Source: Pseudomonas sp. PICF141 (lineage in GTDB: Bacteria; Pseudomonadota; Gammaproteobacteria; Pseudomonadales; Pseudomonadaceae). Taken from it: DNA of 64,000 bases. The notes under the pieces are model-generated. The model was not told the origin of the DNA. It saw only the letters and a list, made by a program, of their open reading frames with translations, and ran no database searches. Below are positions 8,965-17,468 of the stretch, piece after piece. Where the stretch lies: contig NZ_MUNM01000022.1 in assembly GCF_002286815.1 (NCBI RefSeq), forward strand, positions 57,580-121,579, written 5' to 3'. Position numbers and translations under genes: made by a program. Each line of letters starts with the position of its first letter. Positions within the stretch are counted from its first letter, which is position 1.

Positions 8965-9136
8965 GGGCCTGTCATCACTTATTTACTAGGCCGCATTGCG
9001 CCTGAAGGGCCGGTCTGCTGTGGCGCAGGGCTGCGTTGCTCGGAGCTCGTTTGGAATGACCAAACCACGCTCCTCGCGCCTTGCCCTGCGTCACAGCAGA
9101 CCCGGCGCGGCCTAGTAAATAAGTGATGACAGGCCC
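8965..9136. repeat. 172-bp palindromic (MITE-like) element with 30-bp perfect ends
   Basis: The two ends, beginning GGGCCTGTCATCACTTATTT and running on to CTAGGCCGC (8965-8994 and 9107-9136), are perfect inverted repeats. Inside them a second, imperfect inverted repeat (GGTCTGCTGTG, then GCAGGGC) continues the fold, so the whole element can form one long hairpin. It has no reading frame. It lies in the gap between the SAM enzyme and yajD and could also act as a bidirectional terminator. Confidence 0.85.
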
Positions 9137-9182
9137 TACACTCACGTCATAACCGTCATTAGTCTTTTACAAAGGTGAACCC

Positions 9183-9554
9183 ATGAGTTCGTCCCCCCCA
9201 ACCAACACATCGAAGCTGGACCGCATCCTCGCCGACAACCAGCGCGACAAGGAAATGGGTTATCGCGACAAAGCCCTGAAGATGTACCCGCACGTGTGCG
9301 GCCGCTGCGCCCGGGAGTTCTCCGGCAAGCGTCTGAGCGAACTGACCGTGCACCATCGCGACCATAATCACGACAACAACCCTCAGGATGGTTCGAACTG
9401 GGAACTGTTGTGCCTGTATTGCCACGACAACGAACACTCGCGGTATACCGATCAGCAGTATTTCGACGAAGGCTCGCTGAGCACGCCGAAGATTGCCAAG
9501 GCGACGCACAACCCGTTTGCGGCGTTGGCGGGGTTGATGAAGAAAGAAGACTGA
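9183..9554 (+). CDS. yajD: YajD-type HNH nuclease
   Basis: A 123-residue HNH-fold protein. A zinc-type Cys pair CGRC opens the domain, the HNH core reads LTVHHRDHNHDNN then NWELLCLYCHDNEHSR, and a second Cys pair LCLYC closes it. This layout matches E. coli YajD. HNH domains cut nucleic acids with a divalent metal, but YajD's own target is not known. It follows the 172-bp palindrome, and a ribosome site AAAGGTG precedes ATG 9183. It appears to stand alone. Confidence 0.85.
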   Translation: MSSSPPTNTSKLDRILADNQRDKEMGYRDKALKMYPHVCGRCAREFSGKRLSELTVHHRDHNHDNNPQDGSNWELLCLYCHDNEHSRYTDQQYFDEGSLSTPKIAKATHNPFAALAGLMKKED

Positions 9555-9572
9555 AATCTTCAGTGTCCTGAC

Positions 9573-9606
9573 TGGCCTCATCGCGAGCAGGCTCGCTCCC
9601 ACAGGG
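9573..9606. repeat. single REP-like unit, GCGAGCAGGCTCGCTCCC type
   Basis: One copy of the common ATCGCGAGCAGGCTCGCTCC hairpin sequence directly after yajD, 11 bp before the larger REP pair at 9617. Confidence 0.6.
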
Positions 9607-9616
9607 ATCTTCTGTT

Positions 9617-9729
9617 GATCGTTCCCACGCTCTGCGTGGGAATGCATCCCGTGACGCTCTGCGTCACATTCGGAAGCGGAACGCGGAGCGTCCCTGGCGG
9701 CATGCCCACGCAGAGCGTGGGAACGATCA
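9617..9729. repeat. REP/BIME pair, GTTCCCACGC type
   Basis: Two inverted units, the left starting GATCGTTCCCACGCTCTGCG and the right ending CGTGGGAACGATC. The inner hairpins are GACGCTCTGCGTC-like. It is the same family and organisation as at 2865-2976. It lies upstream of the SpoU-type methylase. Confidence 0.85.
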
Positions 9730-9789
9730 CTGAACACCCCTCCCCCAATCCCCGTATAATCGCCTTTTTTCCCCGAAGGCACCCCGCTC

Positions 9790-10260
9790 GTGGCAGACAA
9801 ACGGTACAGCTGCATTGGTTTGTACAACCCCAAATCACCGGAGAACGTCGGTTCGGTCATGCGCGCCGCCGGTTGCTATGGCGTGGCGTCGGTGTTTTAC
9901 ACTGGCAAACGCTATGAACGCGCTGCCGATTTCGTCACCGACACCAAGAAAGTCCATTACGACATTCCGCTGATCGGCATCGACGACCTGAAGAAAATCC
10001 TCCCGCTTGGCTGTGTGCCGGTCGCGGTCGAACTGGTCGACGGTGCCCGCTCGCTGCCGGAATACACGCACCCGGATCGCGCCCTCTACATCTTCGGCCC
10101 CGAAGACGGCTCGCTGGACAAGGAAATCCGCGACTGGTGCGAAGACGTGGTCTACATCCCGACCACCGGTTGCATGAACCTGGCAGCCACCGTCAACGTT
10201 GTGCTGTACGACCGCATGGCCAAGGGCAACAACACCCGCTCAGGGCCAAAATTCCGCTGA
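9790..10260 (+). CDS. SPOUT-class RNA 2'-O-methyltransferase (TrmH/SpoU family)
   Basis: A 156-residue single-domain SPOUT enzyme. The three family motifs are NPKSPENVGSVMRAAGCYG (motif 1, with the conserved Asn and Arg), YIFGPEDGSL (motif 2) and CMNLAATVNVVLYDR (motif 3, the SAM-binding knot). It should methylate a ribose in tRNA or rRNA. The size resembles TrmL, but motif 1 is closer to the general TrmH group, so no target is assigned. The start is GTG at 9790 (VADKRYS). It is probably a single-gene unit behind a REP pair. Confidence 0.85.
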   Translation: MADKRYSCIGLYNPKSPENVGSVMRAAGCYGVASVFYTGKRYERAADFVTDTKKVHYDIPLIGIDDLKKILPLGCVPVAVELVDGARSLPEYTHPDRALYIFGPEDGSLDKEIRDWCEDVVYIPTTGCMNLAATVNVVLYDRMAKGNNTRSGPKFR

Positions 10261-10343
10261 ATTGCCGCATATTCAATGGAACAAGCCGCTCGCCCAGGCA
10301 GTCAGCTAAATATCTGCAACCCTTCCCTGCCTGGAGACTGATC

Positions 10344-10721
10344 ATGCGCGAGTTCAATCCTGTAGAACGTATCGAAACCACCCCCTTCCAGAGCCGTTCC
10401 GAACAAAACGTTCATGGTTGGGAACGTGCCGGCTCCCTGGCGGGTGGTGTGGTCATGCTAAGCAAAGGTCTGCGACGCGGCGGCGTGTTCGGATTGATTG
10501 AAATAGCCATTGGCGGCATGGCCCTCGCCCGGGGAATCACCGGGCATTGCTCGGCGAAAAGACTGTTGGAAAAAAACCGTCAGGACATGGAAAACGCCCG
10601 CACGCGAATCGAACGCGCCGGGGATGAGCTGAGCCGTATGAAAGCCAATGCCGAAGCGGCGACCAGCACCGCGACCGTGACAGGTAATGATTCGCTGAAC
10701 TCGCCGAAGGCTGGAGTCTGA
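10344..10721 (+). CDS. DUF2892/YgaP-like membrane protein
   Basis: A 125-residue protein. After a polar N-terminus (about 30 residues) it has the membrane hairpin of the YgaP-type DUF2892 domain: GWERAGSLAGGVVMLSKGL, then RRGGVFGLIEIAIGGMALARGITGHC. A charged helical C-terminal tail with coiled-coil potential follows (residues 70-105). ATG 10344 has CTGGAG about 8 nt upstream. DUF2892 pairs with rhodanese domains in some proteins, but no rhodanese is present here. The role is unknown. Confidence 0.75.
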   Translation: MREFNPVERIETTPFQSRSEQNVHGWERAGSLAGGVVMLSKGLRRGGVFGLIEIAIGGMALARGITGHCSAKRLLEKNRQDMENARTRIERAGDELSRMKANAEAATSTATVTGNDSLNSPKAGV

Positions 10722-10749
10722 TCCGGACGTTGCGATAGGCCTCAGGGCC

Positions 10750-10847
10750 TCTTCGCGGGCAAGCCCGCTCCCACAGGGATTGGCGGTGAGCACACATGTT
10801 GTGTACACCGCAGTTCTCTGTGGGAGCGGGCTTGCCCGCGATGGCGG
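10750..10847. repeat. REP/BIME pair, CGCGGGCAAGCCCGCTCCCAC type
   Basis: Two inverted copies of TCGCGGGCAAGCCCGCTCCC flank a spacer of about 45 nt. The pair lies between the convergent DUF2892 gene and ycgN. Confidence 0.85.
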
Positions 10848-10945
10848 TATGACTGAAGCAACCCACCGTAGCGTAGATCAGGCTGGCCTTGCCGGCGGCC
10901 GGGCTCCAGACACCACGGGCCTGCTTGGCGTTTAAACGACGACGC

Positions 10946-11395
10946 TTAACCCGCACGAAAAATCAGATGGTCTTCCCAATCCTCTTCAGCCACGCTGCCC
11001 TCGGCGAGCATGCGCCCGGATTGGGAAATACGTTCTTTATGCACCACCTCGCGATCACCGCACACCAGGTGATGCCAGAGCGGCAAATCCTTGCCTTCGC
11101 TGACCAGTCGATAACCGCACGTCGGCGGCAGCCATTTGAACTCATCAGCCTTGCCCGGCGTGAGCTGAATGCAATCGGGCACAAAGTCGCGGCGGTTGGG
11201 GTAATCAGTGCACTGGCAGGTTTTGAGATCGAGCAATTTGCAGGCGATACGCGTGTAATAGACGGAGTTGTCGTCTTCGTCCTCGAGTTTTTGCAAGCAG
11301 CACAGGCCACAGCCATCGCACAGCGATTCCCATTCCTCTTGATCGAGTTGATCGAGGGTTTTGCGTATCCAGAACGGTTCGACTTTGGCGGCCAT
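10946..11395 (-). CDS. ycgN: YcgN family cysteine-cluster protein
   Basis: A 149-residue cytoplasmic protein with a conserved Cys pattern: CDGCGLCC near residues 27-34, then [24 protein letters not shown] and PPTCGYRL. The spacing is that of the UPF0260/YcgN family, whose cysteines probably bind a metal or Fe-S centre. Family members occur widely in proteobacteria, but their reaction is not established. Start ATG 11395. The gene after it on this strand is separated by a REP pair. Confidence 0.85.
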   Translation of the reverse strand: MAAKVEPFWIRKTLDQLDQEEWESLCDGCGLCCLQKLEDEDDNSVYYTRIACKLLDLKTCQCTDYPNRRDFVPDCIQLTPGKADEFKWLPPTCGYRLVSEGKDLPLWHHLVCGDREVVHKERISQSGRMLAEGSVAEEDWEDHLIFRAG

Positions 11396-11672
11396 GGCTC
11401 AAGCATCAACATCAGGTGGTGAAAAGGCCGCCAGTCTAGTGCCAAGGCATCGGCGGGCCAAGCATTGGCGACTATCGGTACAACGGAACTTGTCAGTTAC
11501 AGCGTCGCCAAGTAGCTTTGCCGTCGCAAGGAGCCATGCTCAAATGCCATTAACGCTCAATCGCGTTGCATTCAGGTGAACTACCCAGGCTCTCGAAAAA
11601 CCGCATCGCTCAGTTCAACTGCGCCCGCAGGTCTCAGACGCCCCTCACTTTCAAACGTAAAGGAATCTCTTG

Positions 11673-12266
11673 ATGAGTGCTAATCCACGCGTTGCCGACT
11701 ACGCCATTCACCCTCAGTTCACCGATCGCTGGTCGCCCCGTGCCTTCACCGGCGAAACCATTCCCGTCGAGACCCTGCTGAGCTTTTTCGAAGCGGCTCG
11801 CTGGGCACCATCGGCATACAACTCGCAGCCTTGGCGGTTTCTCTATGCGCGCCGCGATACGCCGAATTGGGAGCGCTATCTGGGCCTGCTGAACGAGTTC
11901 AACCGCAGCTGGGCGCAGCACGCCTCGGCGCTGGTGATCGTGATCTCGAAAACCACTTTTGCGATACCTGGCGCCACCGAAGAAACACCGGCGCTATGGC
12001 ACACCTTCGACACGGGCTCGGCCTGGGGCCACCTGGCGCTGCAAGCAAGCATCAGTGGCTGGCACACCCATGGCATGGCCGGTTTCGATCAGGAGCTGAC
12101 CCGCAAGGAGCTGAATATTCCAGAAGGCTATGCGCTGCACGCGGCGGTGGCGATCGGCAAGCTGGGCGACAAGGCAACACTGGCCGAGTACCTGCAAGCA
12201 CGCGAAGAACCGAGCCCGCGTCGCCCGTTGAGCGAGTTGGCGGCCGAGGGTGATTTCACCCTCTAA
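11673..12266 (+). CDS. nitroreductase family protein
   Basis: A 197-residue flavoprotein of the FMN-dependent nitroreductase fold. The RWSPRAFTGETI segment near residue 21 and ARWAPSAYNSQPWRFLYARR (FMN phosphate and ring contacts) are diagnostic. The C-terminal part HTHGMAGFDQ and HAAVAIGKLG supplies the second FMN contact. It reduces nitro, quinone or related groups with NAD(P)H; the natural substrate is unknown. ATG 11673 is preceded by AAAGGA. It is a single-gene unit on the plus strand, convergent with the dehydrogenase at 12323. Confidence 0.87.
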   Translation: MSANPRVADYAIHPQFTDRWSPRAFTGETIPVETLLSFFEAARWAPSAYNSQPWRFLYARRDTPNWERYLGLLNEFNRSWAQHASALVIVISKTTFAIPGATEETPALWHTFDTGSAWGHLALQASISGWHTHGMAGFDQELTRKELNIPEGYALHAAVAIGKLGDKATLAEYLQAREEPSPRRPLSELAAEGDFTL

Positions 12267-12279
12267 ACGCGCCGGACTC

Positions 12280-12311
12280 GATCGTTCCCACGCGAAGCGT
12301 GGGAATGATCA
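12280..12311. repeat. single REP unit, GTTCCCACGC type
   Basis: One hairpin, starting GATCGTTCCCACGCGAAGCG and ending in a mirrored GATCA, between the convergent nitroreductase and dehydrogenase genes. It may help terminate both. Confidence 0.75.
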
Positions 12312-12322
12312 GCTGGGTGAAT

Positions 12323-13255
12323 TCAATACCCGCGATTGAAATCCACTTCCCCACGCAACGCTTCGCCCGCCTGATACGCCCGCAAGTTTTCGACGAACAG
12401 CTTCACCATCATGGGTGGCGAAGTCGGTGCCGAACTGTGGCCGGTCAGCAGCAGGCCCCACGCGGTCCAGAACGGATGGCGCTGTGGCAGTGGTTCCTGA
12501 CGGCAGACGTCAATCACGGCCCCGGCCAGATGCCCTTCCTTCAAGGCTTGCACCAGATCCGCATCGACCACCGCCACGCCGCGCCCGACGTTGATGAACA
12601 ACCCGGTCGGCTTGAACTGCTTGAACAGTGCGGCGTCGTACAGGTCATGAGTGCTCGGGGTGTTCGGCAGCAGATTGATCACGTAATCCACCTCGCCGAC
12701 CAGACGCGGCAAGTCGCTCAGCGCGCCGACTTCGACAAACGGCGCCTGCTCGCGGGCTTCGCTGGCGATGCCGTACAACTTGACGCCAAAGGGCACAAGG
12801 AACTGCGCCACGGTCTGGCCGATGTCACCGGAGCCGACGATCAACACCTTGCGACCAGCCAGGCTTTGGCCCTGACGACTGTCCCATTTGCGCTCGACCT
12901 GGCTGACCAGCCGCGGCAGTACTTCGCGCTCATGGCCGAGCATGTAAGTCAGTACGTATTCGGCCATGACCTGACCGAAAATCCCTACCGCGCGAGTCAG
13001 GCGATAGTGCCGTGGCAGGCCGTCGGCCAGCAACGGCGTGATGCCGGCCCAGGTCGACTGCAGCCATGCCGGCATGTGGCCCTGACGCAACAGCGTCGCC
13101 AGCAGGTCCGGCTGGCCGAGCCAGACCTGGCACTCGGCGGCCTGACGGGCCAGTTCGGCGGAATCGCCACTGGTCAGTACTTCCAGATCAGGCGCTGCCT
13201 GACGCAACAGTTGGGCATACATAGGGTGGTCGTGTTCAGCAATCAGAACGCGCAT
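12323..13255 (-). CDS. D-2-hydroxyacid dehydrogenase (GhrA-like)
   Basis: A 310-residue NAD(P)-dependent dehydrogenase that reduces 2-keto acids such as glyoxylate or hydroxypyruvate. The dinucleotide fold VLIVGSGDIGQTVAQFL is at about residues 137-153. The catalytic Arg lies in INVGRGVAVVD, Glu in CRQEPLPQRHPFW, and His in LLTGHSSAPT. The N-terminal lid is short, as in GhrA. It is read as a single gene, with the ycgL-rnd pair ending upstream of it. The substrate is inferred from the family only. Confidence 0.85.
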   Translation of the reverse strand: MRVLIAEHDHPMYAQLLRQAAPDLEVLTSGDSAELARQAAECQVWLGQPDLLATLLRQGHMPAWLQSTWAGITPLLADGLPRHYRLTRAVGIFGQVMAEYVLTYMLGHEREVLPRLVSQVERKWDSRQGQSLAGRKVLIVGSGDIGQTVAQFLVPFGVKLYGIASEAREQAPFVEVGALSDLPRLVGEVDYVINLLPNTPSTHDLYDAALFKQFKPTGLFINVGRGVAVVDADLVQALKEGHLAGAVIDVCRQEPLPQRHPFWTAWGLLLTGHSSAPTSPPMMVKLFVENLRAYQAGEALRGEVDFNRGY

Positions 13256-13375
13256 GGTTCAAACCTTTCAAAAACAGTGCAGACGGCCGCCGACGGAGCA
13301 TCACTCCATCGCCCTGGCCTTCGCCAAAATCATTCCAGTGTTTCATAAAGGCTCTGAACAGAGCCTGTCTGCCGA

Positions 13376-13669
13376 TTACATCGGGTCGTTGCGTCGCAGC
13401 AATTCTTCCGGCAAATGCTCGATGTATTCGTCTTCGGCTGGCGGCATTTGCAGGTGATAGCCCTGCTTCTCGAGGTTTTCCAGCACTACGGTGATGTCTT
13501 CGCGCGACAGCTTGCGCTCAGGCGTCAGCACCAGATCGAAAGCGTGATGCGGTTTGCCGAAAGCCGCCATCAGACTTTCCGGAACGCGCTCCAGTGCATC
13601 GCTTTTAAGCACATAAAGGTACATCTCGTTTTTCTTCAGGCTTCGATAGATGGAACAAATACGTTTCAA
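13376..13669 (-). CDS. ycgL: YcgL domain protein
   Basis: A 97-residue protein matching the YcgL family: [20 protein letters not shown] at the N-terminus, [14 protein letters not shown] in the middle and a [11 protein letters not shown] segment near the end. The function is unsettled. The ATG overlaps the rnd stop codon by 4 nt (ATGA), so translation is coupled to ribonuclease D. That rnd-ycgL arrangement, as I recall, is common in Pseudomonas and points to an RNA-related role. Confidence 0.87.
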   Translation of the reverse strand: MKRICSIYRSLKKNEMYLYVLKSDALERVPESLMAAFGKPHHAFDLVLTPERKLSREDITVVLENLEKQGYHLQMPPAEDEYIEHLPEELLRRNDPM

Positions 13670-14799
13670 GGCTGTTCTCCGGCGGTGGCCAGGCTGTCGA
13701 GCAGCGCCTGGCCCATCAATTCGCGGCGCCAGCCACGCAGCGAATCAGGCAATTGGTAAGGACCATTGGGGAAGCCGCTTTTGAGCAGCGCTTCCAGGGT
13801 TTTCTTGCGCAGCATCAGTTCAGGAGCGATGTTCAGTCGCTCGGCTTCGGCCTGGCCGATGGCGCGCAGCTGTTTGACCAGCGTAGCGGCATCTACCGGC
13901 AACGGCTCCGGCACTGCTGGCGGCCATTGATCAGGCGACACACTGCCAGAGCGCTTGATCAGATCAAGCAGAAATTCGCCGTCCTGACGCACGGTACGCG
14001 GGTGCATGTCTTCGATTTTCGCCAGCGCCCCGAGGTTGTCCGGTTGCGTGCGCGCCAACGGCCACAGGGAATGTTCACGGATGATGCGGTTGCGCGGCAG
14101 ATCACGGGCGCGGGCTTCGCGCTCGCGCCAGGCACAGAGCTCACGCAATACGGCGAGTTGGGCGCGGGACAGCTTCCAGGCCAGTTTGGCGTCGCGATAG
14201 ACCTCATACGGGTCGACCTCGCGACGCAGATTGGCCACCAGCTCGGCACCGTCTTCCAGGACCCAGGCGTATTTGTCCTCAGAAAGCTTCGGACGCAGTT
14301 GCACGAAAACTTCTGCCAGATGCAAGGCATCTTCGGCGGCGTAGCTGATCTGGGTGTCGGACAGTGGACGTTGCAGCCAGTCGGAACGGGTTTCGCCCTT
14401 GGGCAGATCGATGCCGAGCACTTCCTGCACCAGCCGCGAGTAACCCATGGAAAAACCCAGGTTCAGGTAAGCGGCGGCCAGTTGGGTGTCGAACAACGGC
14501 GTTGGCAGGCTACCGGTCAGACGCAGCAGCACTTCGAGATCTTCGCTGCACGCATGCAGGACTTTGACCACGGCCGGGTTTTCCAGCAACGCGGCCAGCG
14601 GCTGCCAGTTGTCGATGGTCAGCGGGTCAATCAGGTAAGCGCGTACGCCATCGCCAATCTGCAGCAAGCCTGCGATCGGGTAAAAGGTGTCGACCCGCAT
14701 GAATTCGGTGTCGAGGGCAACGAATGGCAGCTGCTGCCACTCGGCGCAAAACTGACCGAGGCTATCGTTGTCGCGAATCCAGTGAATATCGATGGCCAC
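13666..14799 (-). CDS. rnd: ribonuclease D
   Basis: A 377-residue 3'-5' exoribonuclease that trims tRNA precursors. The DEDD catalytic residues appear in [16 protein letters not shown] (first Asp-Glu), [13 protein letters not shown] (second Asp) and [10 protein letters not shown] (last Asp, with Tyr). Two HRDC-like helical domains follow, ending near the C-terminus. The start is GTG 14799 ([11 protein letters not shown]), with AGGGAGA upstream, rather than the further upstream in-frame codons. It forms an operon with ycgL, overlapping by 4 nt. Confidence 0.92.
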   Translation of the reverse strand: MAIDIHWIRDNDSLGQFCAEWQQLPFVALDTEFMRVDTFYPIAGLLQIGDGVRAYLIDPLTIDNWQPLAALLENPAVVKVLHACSEDLEVLLRLTGSLPTPLFDTQLAAAYLNLGFSMGYSRLVQEVLGIDLPKGETRSDWLQRPLSDTQISYAAEDALHLAEVFVQLRPKLSEDKYAWVLEDGAELVANLRREVDPYEVYRDAKLAWKLSRAQLAVLRELCAWREREARARDLPRNRIIREHSLWPLARTQPDNLGALAKIEDMHPRTVRQDGEFLLDLIKRSGSVSPDQWPPAVPEPLPVDAATLVKQLRAIGQAEAERLNIAPELMLRKKTLEALLKSGFPNGPYQLPDSLRGWRRELMGQALLDSLATAGEQP

Positions 14800-14922
14800 A
14801 CGGCTCTCCCTTGAAGAATGGCGCGCAGTATATATCGCCCCCGGGGATTTCCGCGCATCCACTGCACAAGAGCTTTAGCGAAAATACCTGCTGGATCGCA
14901 AGAATTGTCTGACAGAAGGAAA

Positions 14923-15585
14923 CTAGCTGGTCTTACGCAGCACGTAGACCCGCATCCGCGCGCAACCCGGCAGGAAGTCCTGATGGCTGAGCAAGCGGAA
15001 ACCCGCCTGCCTGAACTCGGCCTCGAGTTCGGCCTTGCTCGCCTGCGGCTGGACATAGGCACCTTGCGCAGTCGATCGGCGCAGCGTGAAATGCGCATCG
15101 ACTCGCGCCGCCACAATTACTGTATCGCGACTGACCCGATGGAACTCACCCAGCATGGCTGACCGATGTTCAGGACTGGCGATATGTTGAAACAATTGCA
15201 TGCAAAAAATGCAATCTACCGCGTTCGCCGACAAACCGATGGTGAAGGCTGAACTCTGAAAGGTCTTGACCCGTTCCAGCAGGTGCTGCGGATGGTGGGT
15301 ACGGGCATGATCGAGCATGTCCTGCGACGGATCGGTTGCAAGAATCACCCGATTCGCATGCTCGGCCAGTATCGACCAGAAGCGCCCGACACCGCAGGCA
15401 ACATCAAGAATCAATCCCGGTTCGCCAGCGACCTGAAGCGCATTACGCACCAGTTGCTCGTCGCGCCAGAACGACAGGCGCCCCGCCAGCCCACGCGGTC
15501 GCGACTGAAGGCAGACGCGGGCATGTTCCTGATCGTAGCGCCGGGCGAACTCCAGTTCGATGGCGGATGGGGGCTGCGCGGACAT
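14923..15585 (-). CDS. class I SAM-dependent methyltransferase
   Basis: A 220-residue methyltransferase with the canonical motif I ILDVACGVGRFWSILAEHA, an acidic loop ATDPSQDMLDHA, and motif IV-like VDCIFCMQLFQHI. The substrate is not readable. The N-terminal ARRYDQEHARVCLQ helix and QSRPRGLAGRLSFWRDE insertion may recognise it. ATG 15585 (MSAQPPSAIELEF) is chosen; the frame extends upstream into the end of eptA but without a ribosome site. It lies 73 bp downstream of eptA on the same strand and may be co-transcribed with it. Confidence 0.8.
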   Translation of the reverse strand: MSAQPPSAIELEFARRYDQEHARVCLQSRPRGLAGRLSFWRDEQLVRNALQVAGEPGLILDVACGVGRFWSILAEHANRVILATDPSQDMLDHARTHHPQHLLERVKTFQSSAFTIGLSANAVDCIFCMQLFQHIASPEHRSAMLGEFHRVSRDTVIVAARVDAHFTLRRSTAQGAYVQPQASKAELEAEFRQAGFRLLSHQDFLPGCARMRVYVLRKTS

Positions 15586-15658
15586 GTGCAAGGGCTCTGG
15601 TTGGAGTATCGACTGAGGGCAGGTTACTGACTGGCGCGTGAAAAAAAGGTCGACGGAC

Positions 15659-17308
15659 TCATTTTTTGGCCAGCACTCCGTCAATGACTGCACCACGGCA
15701 GCCGACAAACAGGTCCAGCCCCGGGTCGTAAACCTTGCTGTTGACCTCCAGCAAGCCAAGCATCGAATGGAACAGGTTGTCCTGGCTCAAGGGCTTTTCG
15801 CGGCTCAACTGCAGGCAATGCGTGTCGACCGAGAACGATTTTTGATAACTGTCGGAGAACCACGCCAGCATCGCTACATGCTTCTGTTGCTCCGGCGCCA
15901 GCATGTAAGGCGTGCCATGAAGGAACAGATTGTATTCGCCCAGGGATTCGCCATGGTCCGACAGATAGAGCATGGCGGTATCGACTTTGTCCTGATTACT
16001 GCGCAACAGGTCGATCAAGGTCGACAGCACATGGTCGGTGTACACCAATGTGTTGTCGTAGCCATTGACGATACTTTCGCGGCTGCAATTGTTCAGCGCA
16101 TTGCTTTCACACACCGGCGTAAAGTGCTCGTACTCTTTCGGGTAGCGCTTGAAATATTCCGGGCCATGACTGCCCATCTGGTGCAGTACCAGCACCGTGT
16201 CTTTATCCAGGGTGTCGATGAAGTGCTGCAAACCTTGCAGGAGAATTTCGTCGCGGCACTCGCTATAGGCGCACAGCACCGGGTCTTTCAGGTTACTCAC
16301 GTCATCGACGGTAACCCGATCGCAAGTGCCTTTACAGCCTGACTGATTATCCCGCCAGATCACCTCCAGACCGGCGTGCTTGAGCACGTCCAGCAGCCCT
16401 TCCTCATTCTTTGCCTTGCTGGCGTTGTAATCCTTGCGGCCCATGTTGGAAAACATGCAGGGCACCGATACGGCGGTTTCCGTGCCGCAAGAATGCACAT
16501 CGGTGAAGGCGATCAGGCCGGCTTCCTTATCCAGTTGGGGGGTGGTGTCGCGGTCGTAACCCAGGATGCCAAAGTTCTCGGCCCGGGCACTTTCGCCCAC
16601 CACCAGGACCGTCAGGGATTTACGGCCGTGGGTCTGCCAGACCGGGTTTTTCCGGGCATCTTCACCGAGTTTGACAAAGGGTTGCCGGGCAGAAACGACT
16701 TGCTCGCGCAGATAACCGAGCGAGGCCCCGATGTAGTTGCTGGGTACCACCATCAGGCGCAATTCATGGTGATTGCGAAACAACGACGACAAGCCTTGAT
16801 AGTTGACCAGGGCAACACCGCCAATCACTGCAACCGATGCGACACTCACCAGCACTTTACTTAATAACTCGCGGTGCCAGCGACGATAGTTGACGGGGAT
16901 TTTCCACAATAGCCAGGACGGTAATATTCCGAGCGCGACAATATAAACACACAACTTCACGGACACTAAGTCACGCACTTCTGTGGCATTGGTTTCTGCG
17001 AAGTTACGAAACATACCGGCGTCGATCAATACACCGTATTGGCTCATGAAATAGGCAACCCCGGCACTGACCAAAAAGATCAGGGTCAACACGGGTTTCA
17101 TTACCAGTCGAAACGCCAGCCAGGTCAGCACTATGTTGAAGACCGCCAGGATCATTACCCCGAATGCAATACCCAAGGCGATGCCTTGACCCTTTGCCCC
17201 GGTGATAACGAACAGGTGACCCCAGAGTTCCGAATTGAACCCAGCCAATAAAAAGACACTGACAATCAACGTCACCCACTCGGGGCGTACGGCTTTTAAC
17301 TTCAACAT
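15659..17308 (-). CDS. eptA: lipid A phosphoethanolamine transferase
   Basis: A 549-residue inner-membrane enzyme that moves phosphoethanolamine from phosphatidylethanolamine to lipid A, lowering surface charge and polymyxin binding. Five membrane helices occupy about residues 10-170. The periplasmic sulfatase-like domain carries VVGESARAENFG (metal ligand Glu239), SCGTETAVSVPCMF (nucleophile Thr278) and LYLSDHGESLGE (metal Asp-His). Paired cysteines expected for disulfides are present (C274/C284, the CKGTC region, CAYSEC). No pmrAB-like regulator is adjacent, so regulation cannot be read here. Confidence 0.92.
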   Translation of the reverse strand: MLKLKAVRPEWVTLIVSVFLLAGFNSELWGHLFVITGAKGQGIALGIAFGVMILAVFNIVLTWLAFRLVMKPVLTLIFLVSAGVAYFMSQYGVLIDAGMFRNFAETNATEVRDLVSVKLCVYIVALGILPSWLLWKIPVNYRRWHRELLSKVLVSVASVAVIGGVALVNYQGLSSLFRNHHELRLMVVPSNYIGASLGYLREQVVSARQPFVKLGEDARKNPVWQTHGRKSLTVLVVGESARAENFGILGYDRDTTPQLDKEAGLIAFTDVHSCGTETAVSVPCMFSNMGRKDYNASKAKNEEGLLDVLKHAGLEVIWRDNQSGCKGTCDRVTVDDVSNLKDPVLCAYSECRDEILLQGLQHFIDTLDKDTVLVLHQMGSHGPEYFKRYPKEYEHFTPVCESNALNNCSRESIVNGYDNTLVYTDHVLSTLIDLLRSNQDKVDTAMLYLSDHGESLGEYNLFLHGTPYMLAPEQQKHVAMLAWFSDSYQKSFSVDTHCLQLSREKPLSQDNLFHSMLGLLEVNSKVYDPGLDLFVGCRGAVIDGVLAKK

Positions 17309-17468
17309 GATGGTCGGCTGTTCCTGAAAGAAGTGTCCGCGGCAAATGTGAAAAACTCATTGCCGCGACAACACAAATCTTAAGCAGCCCACTCTCAATT
17401 TTTCGTGAAAAAGAAGCCAACGATTAGTTGGCGCATGCCAGGAGACTCAAACGTTCAAAAGACTCACT

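Noticed and set aside
13753..14814. 353-codon open frame antisense to rnd
   Set aside because: Same reasoning: it is the complement of a conserved gene with intact catalytic residues.
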